Origin: Closterium sp. Naga37s-1
Lineage: Eukaryota; Streptophyta; Zygnematophyceae; Desmidiales; Closteriaceae
Length of the DNA: 64,000 nt
Direction: 5' to 3'
Assembly (NCBI GenBank): GCA_947471745.1
Contig: CANJKZ010001154.1
Span: forward strand, 977,501 to 1,041,500
The notes under the pieces are model-generated. The model did not search any database, was not told the DNA's origin, and saw only the letters and a program-made list of their open reading frames with translations. Position 1 is the first letter of the stretch; the number at the start of each line of letters is the position of its first letter. The position numbers and the translations under genes were made by a program. Shown one piece after another: positions 46,739-57,200 of this stretch.

Positions 46739-49700
46739 ATGGTATTGGCAGCGCTTACCCCGCTCGTTCGCCCTGTGTCCGCAATGCTGCGCTGCGCGCC
46801 CGCGAGGCGCCATTCCGCCTTCTTCGGCGCCGCGGTGCCCGCGGCTTCCGCCGCTCCGGCGCGTTTCTCCCGCCGACCCGCCGCGACTCCCGCCGTTGCG
46901 TCCGTCGCGCGGTCAGAGTCAGAGCCAACGCCCAATGCGCCGCAGTCGCGCGCAAGCGGGTCGAAGAATCTTCTCGACGCGCACAACCAGCGCAGTCAGG
47001 CTAACAGCCGCACGCTCACCACGCGTGCTGCCGCGTCGCAGGGGGAGGTCGTTGCTGGCGCAGGTACTTATCACAGCGCCAACATTTTCTGGCGCCATCT
47101 GGTATTTATCTAGCGTTTCCTGGCGCCGGCATTCTTCTGGGACAGGCATTTTCTTGAGCCGGTATCTTCTGGTGAAGAAATCCCGGCGGTACCTACTAGG
47201 GGGAACGGGCGTGGTGATTCCAAACGGTCACTTTTTTTTGTGCGATGTTGCTCGCACATTCTAGTTAGTGAGGCGCGCTAGCGCTTACAAAGAATCGTCT
47301 CAGTACGGACGGATGGATGTCGCTTTGTTACATTGGCCGTTGGTTCAATTCAACTCAGTATGGGAGCGTGTACGCCCTCCCTCAGGTGCTCCTCAAATCA
47401 GATTTCCGCCTGAATTTCAAAAGAGGGCAATCTCATGTGTAATAATTATAATAATTATATATTTCCCGCATTACCACTGAATCCTCCCCAAACTGCCCGT
47501 GCAGTTGCGTCCATCCACACAATGGGGCTTTCTGGGCCTAGTCATCATGGGCAGCGCCATGGCGCGCAACGCTCCCGCAGCCCCCCTCCCCACATCTTCC
47601 CCCTTCCCCATTCCCCTTTCCCCCTCCCTCCCCTTTGTGCACTCCCAATGCGCATTTGCGCCCCCACGATCGACTTCCTGGGCCTGGGCATCATGGGCAG
47701 CGCCATGGCGCTGCAACGTCAGCCATCTTCCCCCTCCCCTTTCCCCTTCCCCTTTCCGCCTCCCCCGCTCCCCCCGTGATTCCCGTGCAGTAGCGTCCAT
47801 CCCCACGATCGGCTTCCTGGGCCTGGGCATCATGGGCAGCGCCATGGCGCTGCGGCTGGTGCGGTCAGGCTATCGCGTGACGGTGTGGAACCGCAGCCCC
47901 AAGAAGACGCGCCCGCTTGTCGAGGCCGGTGCAGTGTGCGTGCAGTGGGGTGGGATGCGGTGTAGCGCGGTGGGGTTGGTTGGCAGGGACTTGGGGAATG
48001 GTGGTTGTGTTGGGTGGGGCTCAATCTCATGGGGTGGCTGGTGAGGTCGGGCTACCGGGTGACGGTGTGGAACCGCAGCCCCAAGAAGACGCGCCCTCTT
48101 GTCGAGGCCGGTGCAGTGTGCGTGCAGTGGGGTGGGATGCGGTGTAGCGCGGTGGGGTTGGTTGGCAGGGACTTGGGGAATGGTGGTTGTGTTGGGTGGG
48201 GCTCAATCTCATGGGGTGGCTGGTGCGGTCGGCCTACCGGGTGACGGTGTGGAACCGCAGCCCCAAGAAGACGCGCCCGCTTGTTGAGGCTGGTGCAGTG
48301 TGCGTGCAGTGGGATAGAGTGGGGTGGTGTAGGAGGAGAGGAGGGTTGAAGTGTGCGCGTGAGAGCGATGGTGGTGGTTGTCTTATTGTGAGGCCTGTCG
48401 CGTGTTTGTGTGAGTATGTCTGTGGTCCAGACTCCGCACATGTCAGTGCTACGAGCTTTGACCACTGCAAAACACTCTTACTAACCTCCTCCTCTTGCTC
48501 TCCTCCCCTTCTCCTCCCTCCCTTCCCCCTCCCCATCCCCGTCCCCCTTCCCCGCCTGCCTTTCCCACCTCCCCCCTCCCTTCCCCACACCATGGCAGCG
48601 CGGCGCCATCAGCAGCAGCGGTGACAGCAGCGTGTGACATCACCTTCGCCATGCTCTCCGACCCTGCTGCTGCTGTGCGTCCCACACCCAGTCCCACCCC
48701 ACTGCAAGTCCCATACACACGCACACACTCGCACTCACACTCACACGCACACACTCACATAGCTACATGTGCGACTTATACCTGCTTTCCCTTCGGTAGC
48801 ACCATCACCACTTGTCTCTCGTGTCGTCTCACCATCTTCACACGTACCCCGCCTTCCTGCCTCTGACTTCTCACGTGTGTGCGCAAGACGTGTGTGCGCG
48901 AGACGTGTGTGCGCGAGACGTGTGTGCGCGAGACGTGTGTGCGCGAGACGTGTGTGCGCGAGACGTGTGTGCGCGAGACGTGTGTGCGCGAGACGTGTGT
49001 GCGTGTGCGTGTGTTTGTGTGTATGTGTGTGTGCGTACATGTGTTTGCATGCATGTGTGTGCGTACATGTGTTTGCATACATGTGTGTGCGTACATGTGT
49101 TTGCATGCATGTGCATGCGTGCATGTGTGTGTGTGTGTGCGTGCATGTGTATGTGTGTGCATGTGTGTGCGTGCGTGTGTATGTGTGCATGTGTGTGCTC
49201 ATGTGTGCGTGCATGTGTGCGTGCGTTTGTGCATGTATGTGTGTGCATTTATGCGCGCGTGCATGTGTACATACATCCGTGCATGCAGTTGGAAGTGGCA
49301 TGTGGGCCAGATGGCGCAGCGGAGGGATTGAAGCCGGGAAAAGGGTGAGCTCCAAGTCATGCAGCCAGCACTTACAGAGATAATTTTTAATTTGACTAAA
49401 AAGCAGCCGGCACTTACAGAGACCTTTTTTTAGTTGACTAAAAAGCAGCAGGTACTTACAGAAATCTTCTCACGTGCACGCATGCAGGAGCATGCATGTG
49501 GTTGCATGGGTCTGCGTGGCCGCATGGGTGTGTGTGGTCGCATTCGTGTGTGTTTCCACATCTTTGTAAATTGTAACCATGTCATGCACAACCGTATACC
49601 ACACTTCATACCTGCACCACACCACACCGCACCGCACCACGCCACACCACACCACACCACACCACACCCCGCCTCTTCCCCCATTCCGTGCCATCAATCA

Positions 49701-52700
49701 GCTACGTGGACGCATCAACGGTGGACGTGGAGACAGCTGTCAGGGTGGCGCAGGCCGTGCGCGCCACAGGAGCACAGTTCCTCGAGGTGAGGAAAGAGGG
49801 GGGAGGGAGAGAGGGGGGGTGAAGGGGCAGCAAGCATGAGCACAAGGAGTTTGAGGGTTGTCTGCTGCTTTAGCAGCCACACCAGGCCGTGCGTGTCACT
49901 GGAGCACACTTCCTCGAGGTGAGGAAAGAGGGGGGAGGGCGGGAGGGAGAGACGGAGGTGAGGAGGCAGGGGGGAGGGAGGGAGGGTGAAGGGGCAACAA
50001 GCAAGAGTGCAGGGAGTTTGTGGGGTTGTCTGCTGCTTTGGCAGTCAGACCAGGCAGTGCGCGGCACTGGAGCACAGTTCCGCGGCGTGAGGAGGGAGCC
50101 TGGGAGGGTGAAGGGGCAGCAAGGATGATTTCAGGGAGGTAGGTAGGGTGGAGGATTTCTGCTGTTTCGCTGTGATCCAGTGGGTGACACTGGCTGTGTG
50201 CGCCCACTGGATCACAGATCTTCAAGGTGAGGAGGGATCCTGGGAAGGAGGGAGGACGGGAGGAACGGAAGGAGGAAGGGAGGGAGGCGCCGGTGTTGGC
50301 ATGAAAAAATCATCTTCCGAGTCAACTTCTGAGTTGCCTTGAATCTCCCTTCCCTTCCCTCAGAATTGACCTGCTCCGCATTCCCTGTTTCCCATCCCAC
50401 CACGCACAGGCGCCCGTGTCCGGGTCGAAGACGTCAGCGGAGAACGGCACGGCACGACACGCTCATCTTGCGAGGTGACTCAAAACCCACAGCGTCGTTC
50501 CATTCGAGGTGACTCAGAGCTCTGCCCCGTTTCCCCTGTTTCCCACGCGCGCACAGGCGCCTGTGTCGGGGTCAAAGACGCCAGCGGAGAACGGCAAGCT
50601 GATCTTCCTGGCAGGTGGATTCATAAGCCAGTCTCCTCTCGAATGGTCTCAAAAGAGCTGCGCTCCCGTTTCTCCCTCTCTCCATATTCCCCCCCACAGG
50701 CGCCTGTGTCGGGGTCAAAGACGCCAGCGGAGAACGGCAAGCTGATCTTCCTTGCAGGGGGCGACTGGGACCTGTACGAGCGCGCTGGACCCATGCTCAA
50801 TATCATGGGCAAGGTGAGGGCGCTGGACCCATGCTCAATATCATGGGCAAGGTGAGGGCGCTGGACCCATGCTCAACATCATGGGCAAGGTGAGGGCGCT
50901 GGACCCATGCTCAACATCATGGGCAAGGTGAGGGCGCTGGACCCATGCTCAACATCATGGGCAAGGTGAGGGCGCTGGACCCATGCTCAACATCATGGGC
51001 AAGGTGAGGGCGCTGGACCCATGCTCAACATCATGGGCAAGGTGAGGGCGCTGGACCCATGCTCAACATCATGGGCAAGGTGAGGGCGCTGGACCCATGC
51101 TCAACATCATGGGCAAGGTGAGGGCGCTGGACCCATGCTCAACATCATGGGCAAGGTGAGGGCGCTGGACCCATGCTCAACATCATGGGCAAGGTGAGGG
51201 CGCTGGACCCATGCTCAACATCATGGGCAAGGTGAGGGCGCTGGACCCATGCTCAACATCATGGGCAAGGTGAGGGCGCTGGACCCATGCTCAACATCAT
51301 GGGCAAGGTGAGGGCGCTGGACCCATGCTCAACATCATGGGCAAGGTGAGGGCGCTGGACCCATGCTCAACATCATGGGCAAGGTGAGGGCGCTGGACCC
51401 ATGCTCAACATCATGGGCAAGGTGAGGGCGCTGGACCCATGCTCAACATCATGGGCAAGGTGAGGGCGCTGGACCCATGCTCAACATCATGGGCAAGGTG
51501 AGGGCGCTGGACCCATGCTCAACATCATGGGCAAGGTGAGGGCGCTGGACCCATGCTCAACATCATGGGCAAGGTGAGGGCGCTGGACCCATGCTCAACA
51601 TCATGGGCAAGGTGAGGGCGCTGGACCCAAGCCCTTGCTTCTCTTCTTGCACTCATCTGCCGCTGCTCCATTCCATCCACATACGAACCTGCCTTCCGTC
51701 TATGCCCGATGCATTCTCGCAAACTCTGTCCTCATTCTTGTCTCATTATCTCAATGCATCTTCTCCCTCCCTCCTTCCTTTTATACGTCCCTTTCTGCTG
51801 CGTGTATGGCATTCGTCTCTCTCCCTCTGGCCCCTTTCCACATGCAGTCCACGTTCTTCCTGGGCCCGGAGGGCAGTGGGGCGGCCATGAAGCTGGTTGT
51901 CAACATGGTCATGGGAAGGTGGGCGCCTCTCTCACTTGTGTCCTATCCTTGTTAGAGCGAATTTTCAAGGAGGAGTTTATGTGAAAACCAGGTGAGTTTT
52001 AAATGAGGCCTTAAGGGCGTGTGGAACGTCCGGACCTCAAGAACGGTTGAAAACGTTTTATTCGTGTACTGCTTTGTTTCTGTAAGTTACATTATGTTGC
52101 GGAGTGGTGGCAGTTCAGTCTTTTTCAGACTCTTTCAATATGTTCCACGCCCTAAGCCCGCATCACTGGCAGTCTTGAAAAGTGATTCAGCTGCTGAGTA
52201 TCGAGAGAGGAATGCCGTATTAATCTGTTGACCTACTTAGAATACAAGAAAAAACAGATTCAGCTTAATCTGTTGACTGACTCAGTGCACTTGTTGCCAT
52301 CCGTACTTCGCCCCCTCCTCACCTCTCTCCGTCCCCCCTACCCTCCGCATTGGTCCTCCCCAACCTCAGTATGATGGCTTCATTCGCTGAAGGGCTAGCA
52401 CTGGGAGAGCGAGTGGGGCTGGATAAGAACACCATCCTGCAGGTGAGCTCTCTCCTAGGGAACCCCGGACGACTTTTGATATGTCTCATAACAGCACCAT
52501 TCTGCAGGTGAGCTCTCCTAGAAAACCCCAGAGACGGTCCATGTTGTTCTTTGTGTGGCCACGATAAAGTTTCAAACGCTTAGTTGCATCTCACCTTTCA
52601 AAGGCAGGGGGGGGAACGTGGCTGTCAGCATGTGTGTAGGTAGGTATGTCTATGCATGCGTGTAGCTGACATATGGGTGTCTCCTTGCATTCGCACTGTC

Positions 52701-53775
52701 ACACATGTGCATAAACACAAACACGCATACACGCATACACGCATGTGGCGTGTGGCATATCTATGATGGTGTGGCGATCCCGTATCATCAGGTGATAGAG
52801 CAGGGTGCCATCGCAAGCCCCATGTTCTCTCTCAAGGGCCCTCTCATGATCGACGGCAACTATGCACCCGCCTTCCCACTCAAGCACCAGCAGAAGGCAA
52901 GATCCCGCCACCCCACCTCTCTCACAGGCACCACCTCACCCGCTCCAGTTCCTTTCCCTGTCGTTTTCTCTCTCACCTTATGGTCTGCTCTTTCCTTCCT
53001 TTTGCTCATTCCCTTCCCTCCCCCCTATTTCCCCCTTCTTCCACTTCTGTCCTTACCTCTGCTGCTCGCTGCAAACTCAAATTCGAATACAAACATGCTT
53101 TTGGGACACCTCAAGTTCCAGCTTTCCAACCCAGTCCTCAAGTGTCAAATCTTAGAAGCAATCCCCTTACTCTTATATTCAGAGTCCCAAACCTGACAAC
53201 CCCTGCAGGATCTGCGTCTGGCTTTGGGCCTGGGAGGCGAGTTGGCACAGCCACTCCCCGTGGCACACTTGTCGCAGCCTTTTGAGGTGCCTCAGAACTC
53301 AATATCCTACTCTCAGACTTATCCTGAACCTGCATCCCCTCACAACCCACCCATACAGGATCTGCGTCTGGCGCTGGGTCTGTGTGACGACTTGGCATAG
53401 CCTCTGCCCGTGGCTGCCGCAGCCTTTTGAGGCGCCTCAAAAATCATTTTCCAACTCTCAGACTTATCCTGAACCTGCATCCCCTCAGAACCAACCCATG
53501 CAGGATCCGTCCGTGTCTGACGCTGGGCCTGGGGGACGACTTGGCACAGCTGCTCACTTGCTGAAACCTCAACCTGCATCCTGCAACCCCTCACTCACAA
53601 CCAACCCATGCAGGATCTGCGTCTGGCTCTGGGTTTGGGCGACGACTTGGCACAGCCTCTGCCCGTGGCAGCTGCGGCCAACGAGGTGTTCAAGAAGGCG
53701 CGGCGGGAGGGGCATGGCCGGGACGACTTCAGCGCCGTGTTTGAAGCTGTGAGGCTGCAGCAGCGCGAGGACTGA
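46739..53775 (+). CDS. GLYR: Glyoxylate/succinic semialdehyde reductase (GLYR, beta-hydroxyacid dehydrogenase family)
   Basis: Exons: 46739-47063, 47791-47935, 48599-48674, 49289-49344, 49702-49786, 50700-50813, 51848-51918, 52370-52442, 52792-52896, 53614-53775; 403 aa, phases agree throughout. It reduces glyoxylate and succinic semialdehyde with NADPH, detoxifying photorespiratory and GABA-shunt aldehydes. Visible motifs: dinucleotide-binding GFLGLGIMGSAMA (~116-128), NRSPKKTRPLVEAGA (NADPH side), LSDPAAA, STVD, substrate loop APVSGSK (~230-236), catalytic Lys282 in GAAMKLVVNM, and PAFPLKHQQKDLRLAL near the C-terminus. About 110 residues precede the domain and are Ala/Arg/Ser/Pro-rich with few acidic residues, like an organelle transit peptide (plant GLYR2 is plastid/mitochondrial). 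The exon 9 donor is AAG|GCAAGA, a GC-AG intron. Nearly every intron carries copies of neighbouring exon edges. Confidence 0.93.
47505..47720 (+). pseudogene. Two acceptor-side copies of GLYR exon 2 head
   Basis: 47505-47570 (gtgcag|ttgcgtccatccacacaatgg) and 47658-47720 (cccccacgatcgacttcctgg) repeat the exon 2 head at 47791 (gtgcag|tagcgtccatccccacgatcgg), including the coding text for the GFLGLGIMGSAM dinucleotide-binding loop. Confidence 0.9.
47850..48315 (+). repeat. 182-bp tandem triplication of GLYR exon 2 end plus donor
   Basis: The exon 2 tail (VTVWNRSPKKTRPLVEAGA coding), its donor GT|gtgcgt and ~100 bp of intron recur at an exact 182-bp spacing (gtgtgg at 47883, 48065, 48247). The three donors are equivalent. 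Only the first continues an uninterrupted exon from the acceptor at 47790. Copies 2 and 3 share changes (ctaccggg for ctatcgcg), suggesting one was copied from the other. Confidence 0.93.
48883..49280. repeat. 15-bp repeat (tgtgtgcgcgagacg)n and long TG/CA-rich tract
   Basis: Eight or so copies of a 15-bp unit (48883-49007) lead into ~270 bp of alternating purine-pyrimidine (tgtgtgcatgcatgtgcg) in GLYR intron 3. Such tracts can adopt Z-DNA. Similar TG/CA stretches occur at 11870-12020, 44965-45200, 48712-48770 and 52630-52745, all within introns. Confidence 0.9.
49361..49465. repeat. Three-copy ~43-bp repeat with internal palindromes (GLYR intron 4)
   Basis: agcagccagcacttacagaga recurs three times with small changes. 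Between copies are ttttaatttgactaaaaa and ttttagttgactaaaa; the latter is palindromic with arms ttttagt/actaaaa. Its layout resembles the TTTTGAG...CTCAAAA junctions elsewhere. Confidence 0.8.
49884..50227 (+). pseudogene. Three donor-side copies of GLYR exon 5 end
   Basis: 49884-49918, 50052-50086 and ~50190-50225 repeat the exon 5 tail (caggccgtgcgcgccacaggagcacagttcc...) followed each time by |gtgagg. Similarity falls with distance from the real exon at 49786. The accompanying intron text (gtgaggaaagaggggggagg) is copied as well. Confidence 0.9.
50410..50615 (+). pseudogene. Two acceptor-side copies of GLYR exon 6 head
   Basis: 50410-50472 and 50557-50615 repeat the exon 6 head (cacag|GCGCCTGTGTCGGGGTC, coding APVSGSKTPAENGKLIFLAG). 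The middle copy is almost identical to the real one at 50700; the first is degraded. cgaggtgactca motifs sit near the copy boundaries at 50471-50485 and 50504-50518. Confidence 0.92.
50814..51620 (+). repeat. 38-bp exon-end/splice-donor minisatellite (22 tandem donors)
   Basis: The last 30 bp of GLYR exon 6 (coding AGPMLNIMGK) plus the first 8 intron bases form a 38-bp unit repeated with an exact period. GT dinucleotides fall at 50814 + 38k for k = 0 to 21, the last at 51612. Every one has the context ggcAAG|GTGAGG. The first two copies read ctcaatatc and all others ctcaacatc. 38 is not a multiple of 3, and reading past the first donor soon meets a stop (50853-50855), so only the first donor gives the normal protein. 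Confidence 0.97.
52470..52510 (+). pseudogene. Donor-side copy of GLYR exon 8 end with upstream palindrome
   Basis: aacagcaccattctgcag|gtgagctct at 52491-52516 repeats the exon 8 end (aagaacaccatcctgcag|gtgagctct). Directly before it is acttttgatatgtctcataa, a worn form of the TTTTGAG...CTCAAAA palindrome. Confidence 0.85.
53209..53580 (+). pseudogene. Three acceptor-side copies of GLYR exon 10 head, separated by palindromes
   Basis: Copies start at 53209, 53359 and 53504; the real exon starts at 53614. Each has the intron tail cttatcctgaacctgcatcc...ccatgcag and the head gatctgcgtctggc (coding DLRLALGLG). The first two end in the palindromes ttttgaggtgcctcagaa (53280-53297) and TTTTGAGGCGCCTCAAAA (53425-53442). 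The second contains a TAG stop (ttggcatag). These are decayed, not a usable exon cassette. Confidence 0.93.
53425..53442. repeat. Perfect 18-bp palindrome TTTTGAGGCGCCTCAAAA
   Basis: Perfect dyad at the end of a duplicated exon head in GLYR intron 9. One of a set of similar sites at duplicate boundaries across the host genes. Confidence 0.95.
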
Positions 53776-54288
53776 TGAGGAGCGCTGCATCACAGGGAGC
53801 ATGGGGAGGAGCGCTGGGCTGGATCCCAGGGAGCTGTTTTTGAGGCGCCGCGGAAACAGACGGCAGGGACGAGTTGAGTTTTGTGTTCGAGGCTGTGAGG
53901 CTTCAGCAGCGCGAGGACTGACTGATGATGAGAGCTGCTTGGGCTTGGGCTGTTCCCACAAGTGTACAAGAGAGGACTCACCTCACCCTTATACTTGTTT
54001 TGGCCAATTTTGTACTGTATCACGCCTTCCTAACGTCTTGGATTATTTTGTGGACCTTGAGTATGGTAACTGAGAAGCCCTGTAAGTTGTATCTTGTAAC
54101 TGACCACCAGCCAGAAAGAGCTATTCTGTACACTATGTAAAAGTACCGGTGCGAGTCATAAAGTACAGAACACAGCTGGAAAATAGCATGAATATACATC
54201 ACTGCTTGTTTACGCTCAAGGAACTGTTCATGCAGTGAATGAAGGAGGTGCCTACCATGCCAGGCTCTAAACTGCGTTGCAATGCACC
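53776..54288. other. Intergenic region between convergent genes, with a copy of the GLYR 3' end
   Basis: Downstream of the GLYR stop, 53865-53921 repeats the last exon's end (gacgagttgagttttgtgttcgaggctgtgagg...gaggactga), preceded by tttttgaggcgccgcgg. The rest is presumed 3' UTR of the two facing genes; nothing else recognised. Confidence 0.7.
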
Positions 54289-57200
54289 TCATTCCTCCCT
54301 GGGATCCAAGACATCAATCGAACCATGCCCTATCCCCCCCCCACGTGTTAAATCCGTTTGTGCACTCGCAGAATACATCCCTGCATGTGCATTCACATGC
54401 GAGTGCACAGCGTGCGTGTGTGTGGGATGTGTGATGCTGCTTGCACTGCTAACAGCAACATGCCCACCACCACCAGCACCGCCAATGCCACCACCACCCA
54501 CACCCGCACCAGCAACACCAACGCTGCCACCACCACCAGCAACACTGGAGCTACTGCCTATGACTATACCCGTGGTAACATGGGAGAGGGGTGCTCGTCT
54601 CGTGAAGCGAACGGCCAAGGGAAGGAACAAGCGGTAGAAGAGCCAGACGAGGAGTGGGGCGGTCACCAGCCATGCGAGCACCTGATGGTGTGAGAGGGAA
54701 ACAGGGAGGGATGGAGGAGCAACTTTTGAGACAGTCTCAAAAGTCAGAGTAAAGTGGAGCAACAAGCGGTAGAAGAGCCAGACGAGGAGCGGGGCGGTCA
54801 CGAGCCATGCGAGCACCTGATGGTGTGAGAGGGAGACAGGGAGGGATGGAGGAGCAGCTTCTGAGACACCCTCTCAAGTCAGAGTAAAGCGGAGCAGCAA
54901 GCGGTAGAAGAGCCAGACGAGGAGCGGGGCGGTCACGAGCCATGCGAGCACCTGATGGTGTGAGAGGGAGACAGGGAGACAGGGAGAGGGCAACAACTTT
55001 GAAACGTGTCAGGAGTTTGAAGTGGTGCATGAGGAGAGGCGTTGCCAGCCAGCAACCATGTGATAAACCTGTTGGTGTTGAGAGGGAGAACAAAAGAGCA
55101 ACAAAGTTTCAAAATGTTTTTTAAGTCAAAAAGGGGGGCAGGGCAGCAACTGGCAGAGGAGTCACATGAGGAGCGGGTCTGCAACTGGCAGTTAGCAACC
55201 ATGAGAGCATCCCACTGATCCCATGGACCTTATTTCACCGGCCGCATTGCACTGATTGAGCATCCCAGTGACCCACCCACCCACCCCCACTGACCGCGTG
55301 GACGAGGCCGAGGAGGAGGCGCGCGGAGGCCTTGCCTCCGGAGTGAGAGAAGGAGAGCGCAGCGAGCAGCGCTGCCGGCGAGATGGCCAGATGGTCAGAC
55401 CGTGCTAGGCACTCGCCCAGACGCATGTAGGGGATTATGAGGCTGCTTGCAGGGATAGAGAGGGGAGGTGAGGTGAGGGAGAAGTAGAGAAGGGGAGGCA
55501 ATGAGAGTAGTTCGCTGCACCCACTGTTGTGTTGAGTAGACTTTTGAGTCGACTCAAAAGTCAACTAGCAGTTCGCTGCACCCACTGTTGTGTTGAGTAT
55601 GTGCGCTGATGTCAGAAGACTTGAAGAAGACCACCTCGCACAAGTGTTTGTTCGTGCATACTTGCCCCCATGCATGTATTATGCTTGCTCCCATGCATGG
55701 ATTATGCTTGCCCTCATGCGTATATTATGCTTCGCCCCATGCATGCAAGCGCTATGCTTGCTCGCACGTGATCGCCGCACACTATGCAGGCCGCAGGCAG
55801 CAGCAGCAGCAGCTGACCTGACTTCCACAGGCGTGGCGAGAAACGTGGCAAACATCATGGTGGGACCGTGGCTCCTGGAGCGCAGCATATACGCCACCAC
55901 CGCACACAGTGCTGCTGTCAGACCTGAGGTGTGTGGGGGGGGGAGGGAGGAGATGTGGGAAGAGATACGGGAAGTTGGGGCAGAGTGGGGAGAGGAAGAG
56001 AGTGGCTCCTGGAGCGCAGCACATACGCCACCACCGCACACAGTGCTGCTGTCAGACCTGGGCAGGAGGGGAGGGAGAGGGGGGAGAGATGGGGGGAGGG
56101 GAAGGGGGAGGGGGAAAAAGGGGGAGGGTAAAGGGGAAAAGGAAGGGGTTGATAAATGATGTGGGATGAGAGGGGAAGCTGAGGTGGAGCAAGGGGAGGA
56201 GGGAAAATATGGAGGTAGGGGAATGGGGGGTGTCACCGAATATGCATGATTATGCATATAAGGTGCCAGAGTATGCGGTGTAGTTATGGTGTAGCAATGT
56301 TGAGTGTGCACATTGCAGGGCAGGTAGTTGGGGACCAGGGAAACTGACGCGAGGTGGGTAGGAGAGCACCGATGGGTGGAATCCAAGGAACCAATGTGAA
56401 CAAACCAACCCAGGCTCGAGCCGCACATTGAGAAATGCACGGTTCGAGCCTGGGCCAGGTAAATTCACTCTCTCACACACACCCGATGCTTTTCTCTTGT
56501 TATTCTCTCATATTAGTGGAAAGTTGTTACCTCAGATCTAGCATCCGGTGGCACGCCACTATGGGAGGACCTACGGGGTGAGGGAGGAAACTCTTTCATA
56601 ACAAGAGAAAAGCCAGTGCGTGTGTGAGTTATGGACGAGTACGAGCTGCGTTGGGCTCGTCGTGAGGAGGAACGGCCGTGTCAGGGCCGGACGCATGAAC
56701 GTGGGCGCTCGCTGGAGCGGTCGCCGCGGAGGCCAGCATTCTGCACGGATCAGATTCCGTTCACGCGTGAACGACGCGGAGGCGGATCAGTTCGCGAAGG
56801 CGGAGACGGATCGGGATATGCCATGACGGGCGGCGATCCGTGGCGGCTTGATGGACGACGAGAAGAGGGAGGCGGCGGACGACGTCGCCGAGATACGGGA
56901 GCGCCAAGCTCGCCGGGAGAAGGGGAGCGCCGTCGCGGTGGAGGAGACCGCGGGAGCACCCTGGAGGACCACGCGGTGTTTGGACGGGGGTATTGCAGCG
57001 AAGGAGATAAGGAGATCTCCTGCGCCGACGAGTCAGTGAAGGCGAGGCGCGAGGAAGACGGAACCGAAGTCGACGAGTACGGCGAGGAGCCAAAGCACCA
57101 ACGTGTGGAGGCGGGGACGCGACGCGATCTCCCGGCAGCACCAGGCGCATCGGATCAGGCGCCGGCGCGCGACGAGGCGGAGCAAGGTGGGGCGAATGAA

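Noticed and set aside
50814-51620. CRISPR-like regular array
   Set aside because: No unique spacers: the 38-bp unit repeats directly without intervening sequence, and the context is a eukaryotic intron.
56440-56470. tRNA-derived sequence in the gag-only LTR (ggttcgagcct resembles a B box)
   Set aside because: No matching A box or cloverleaf arms around it; more simply one arm of an inverted repeat.
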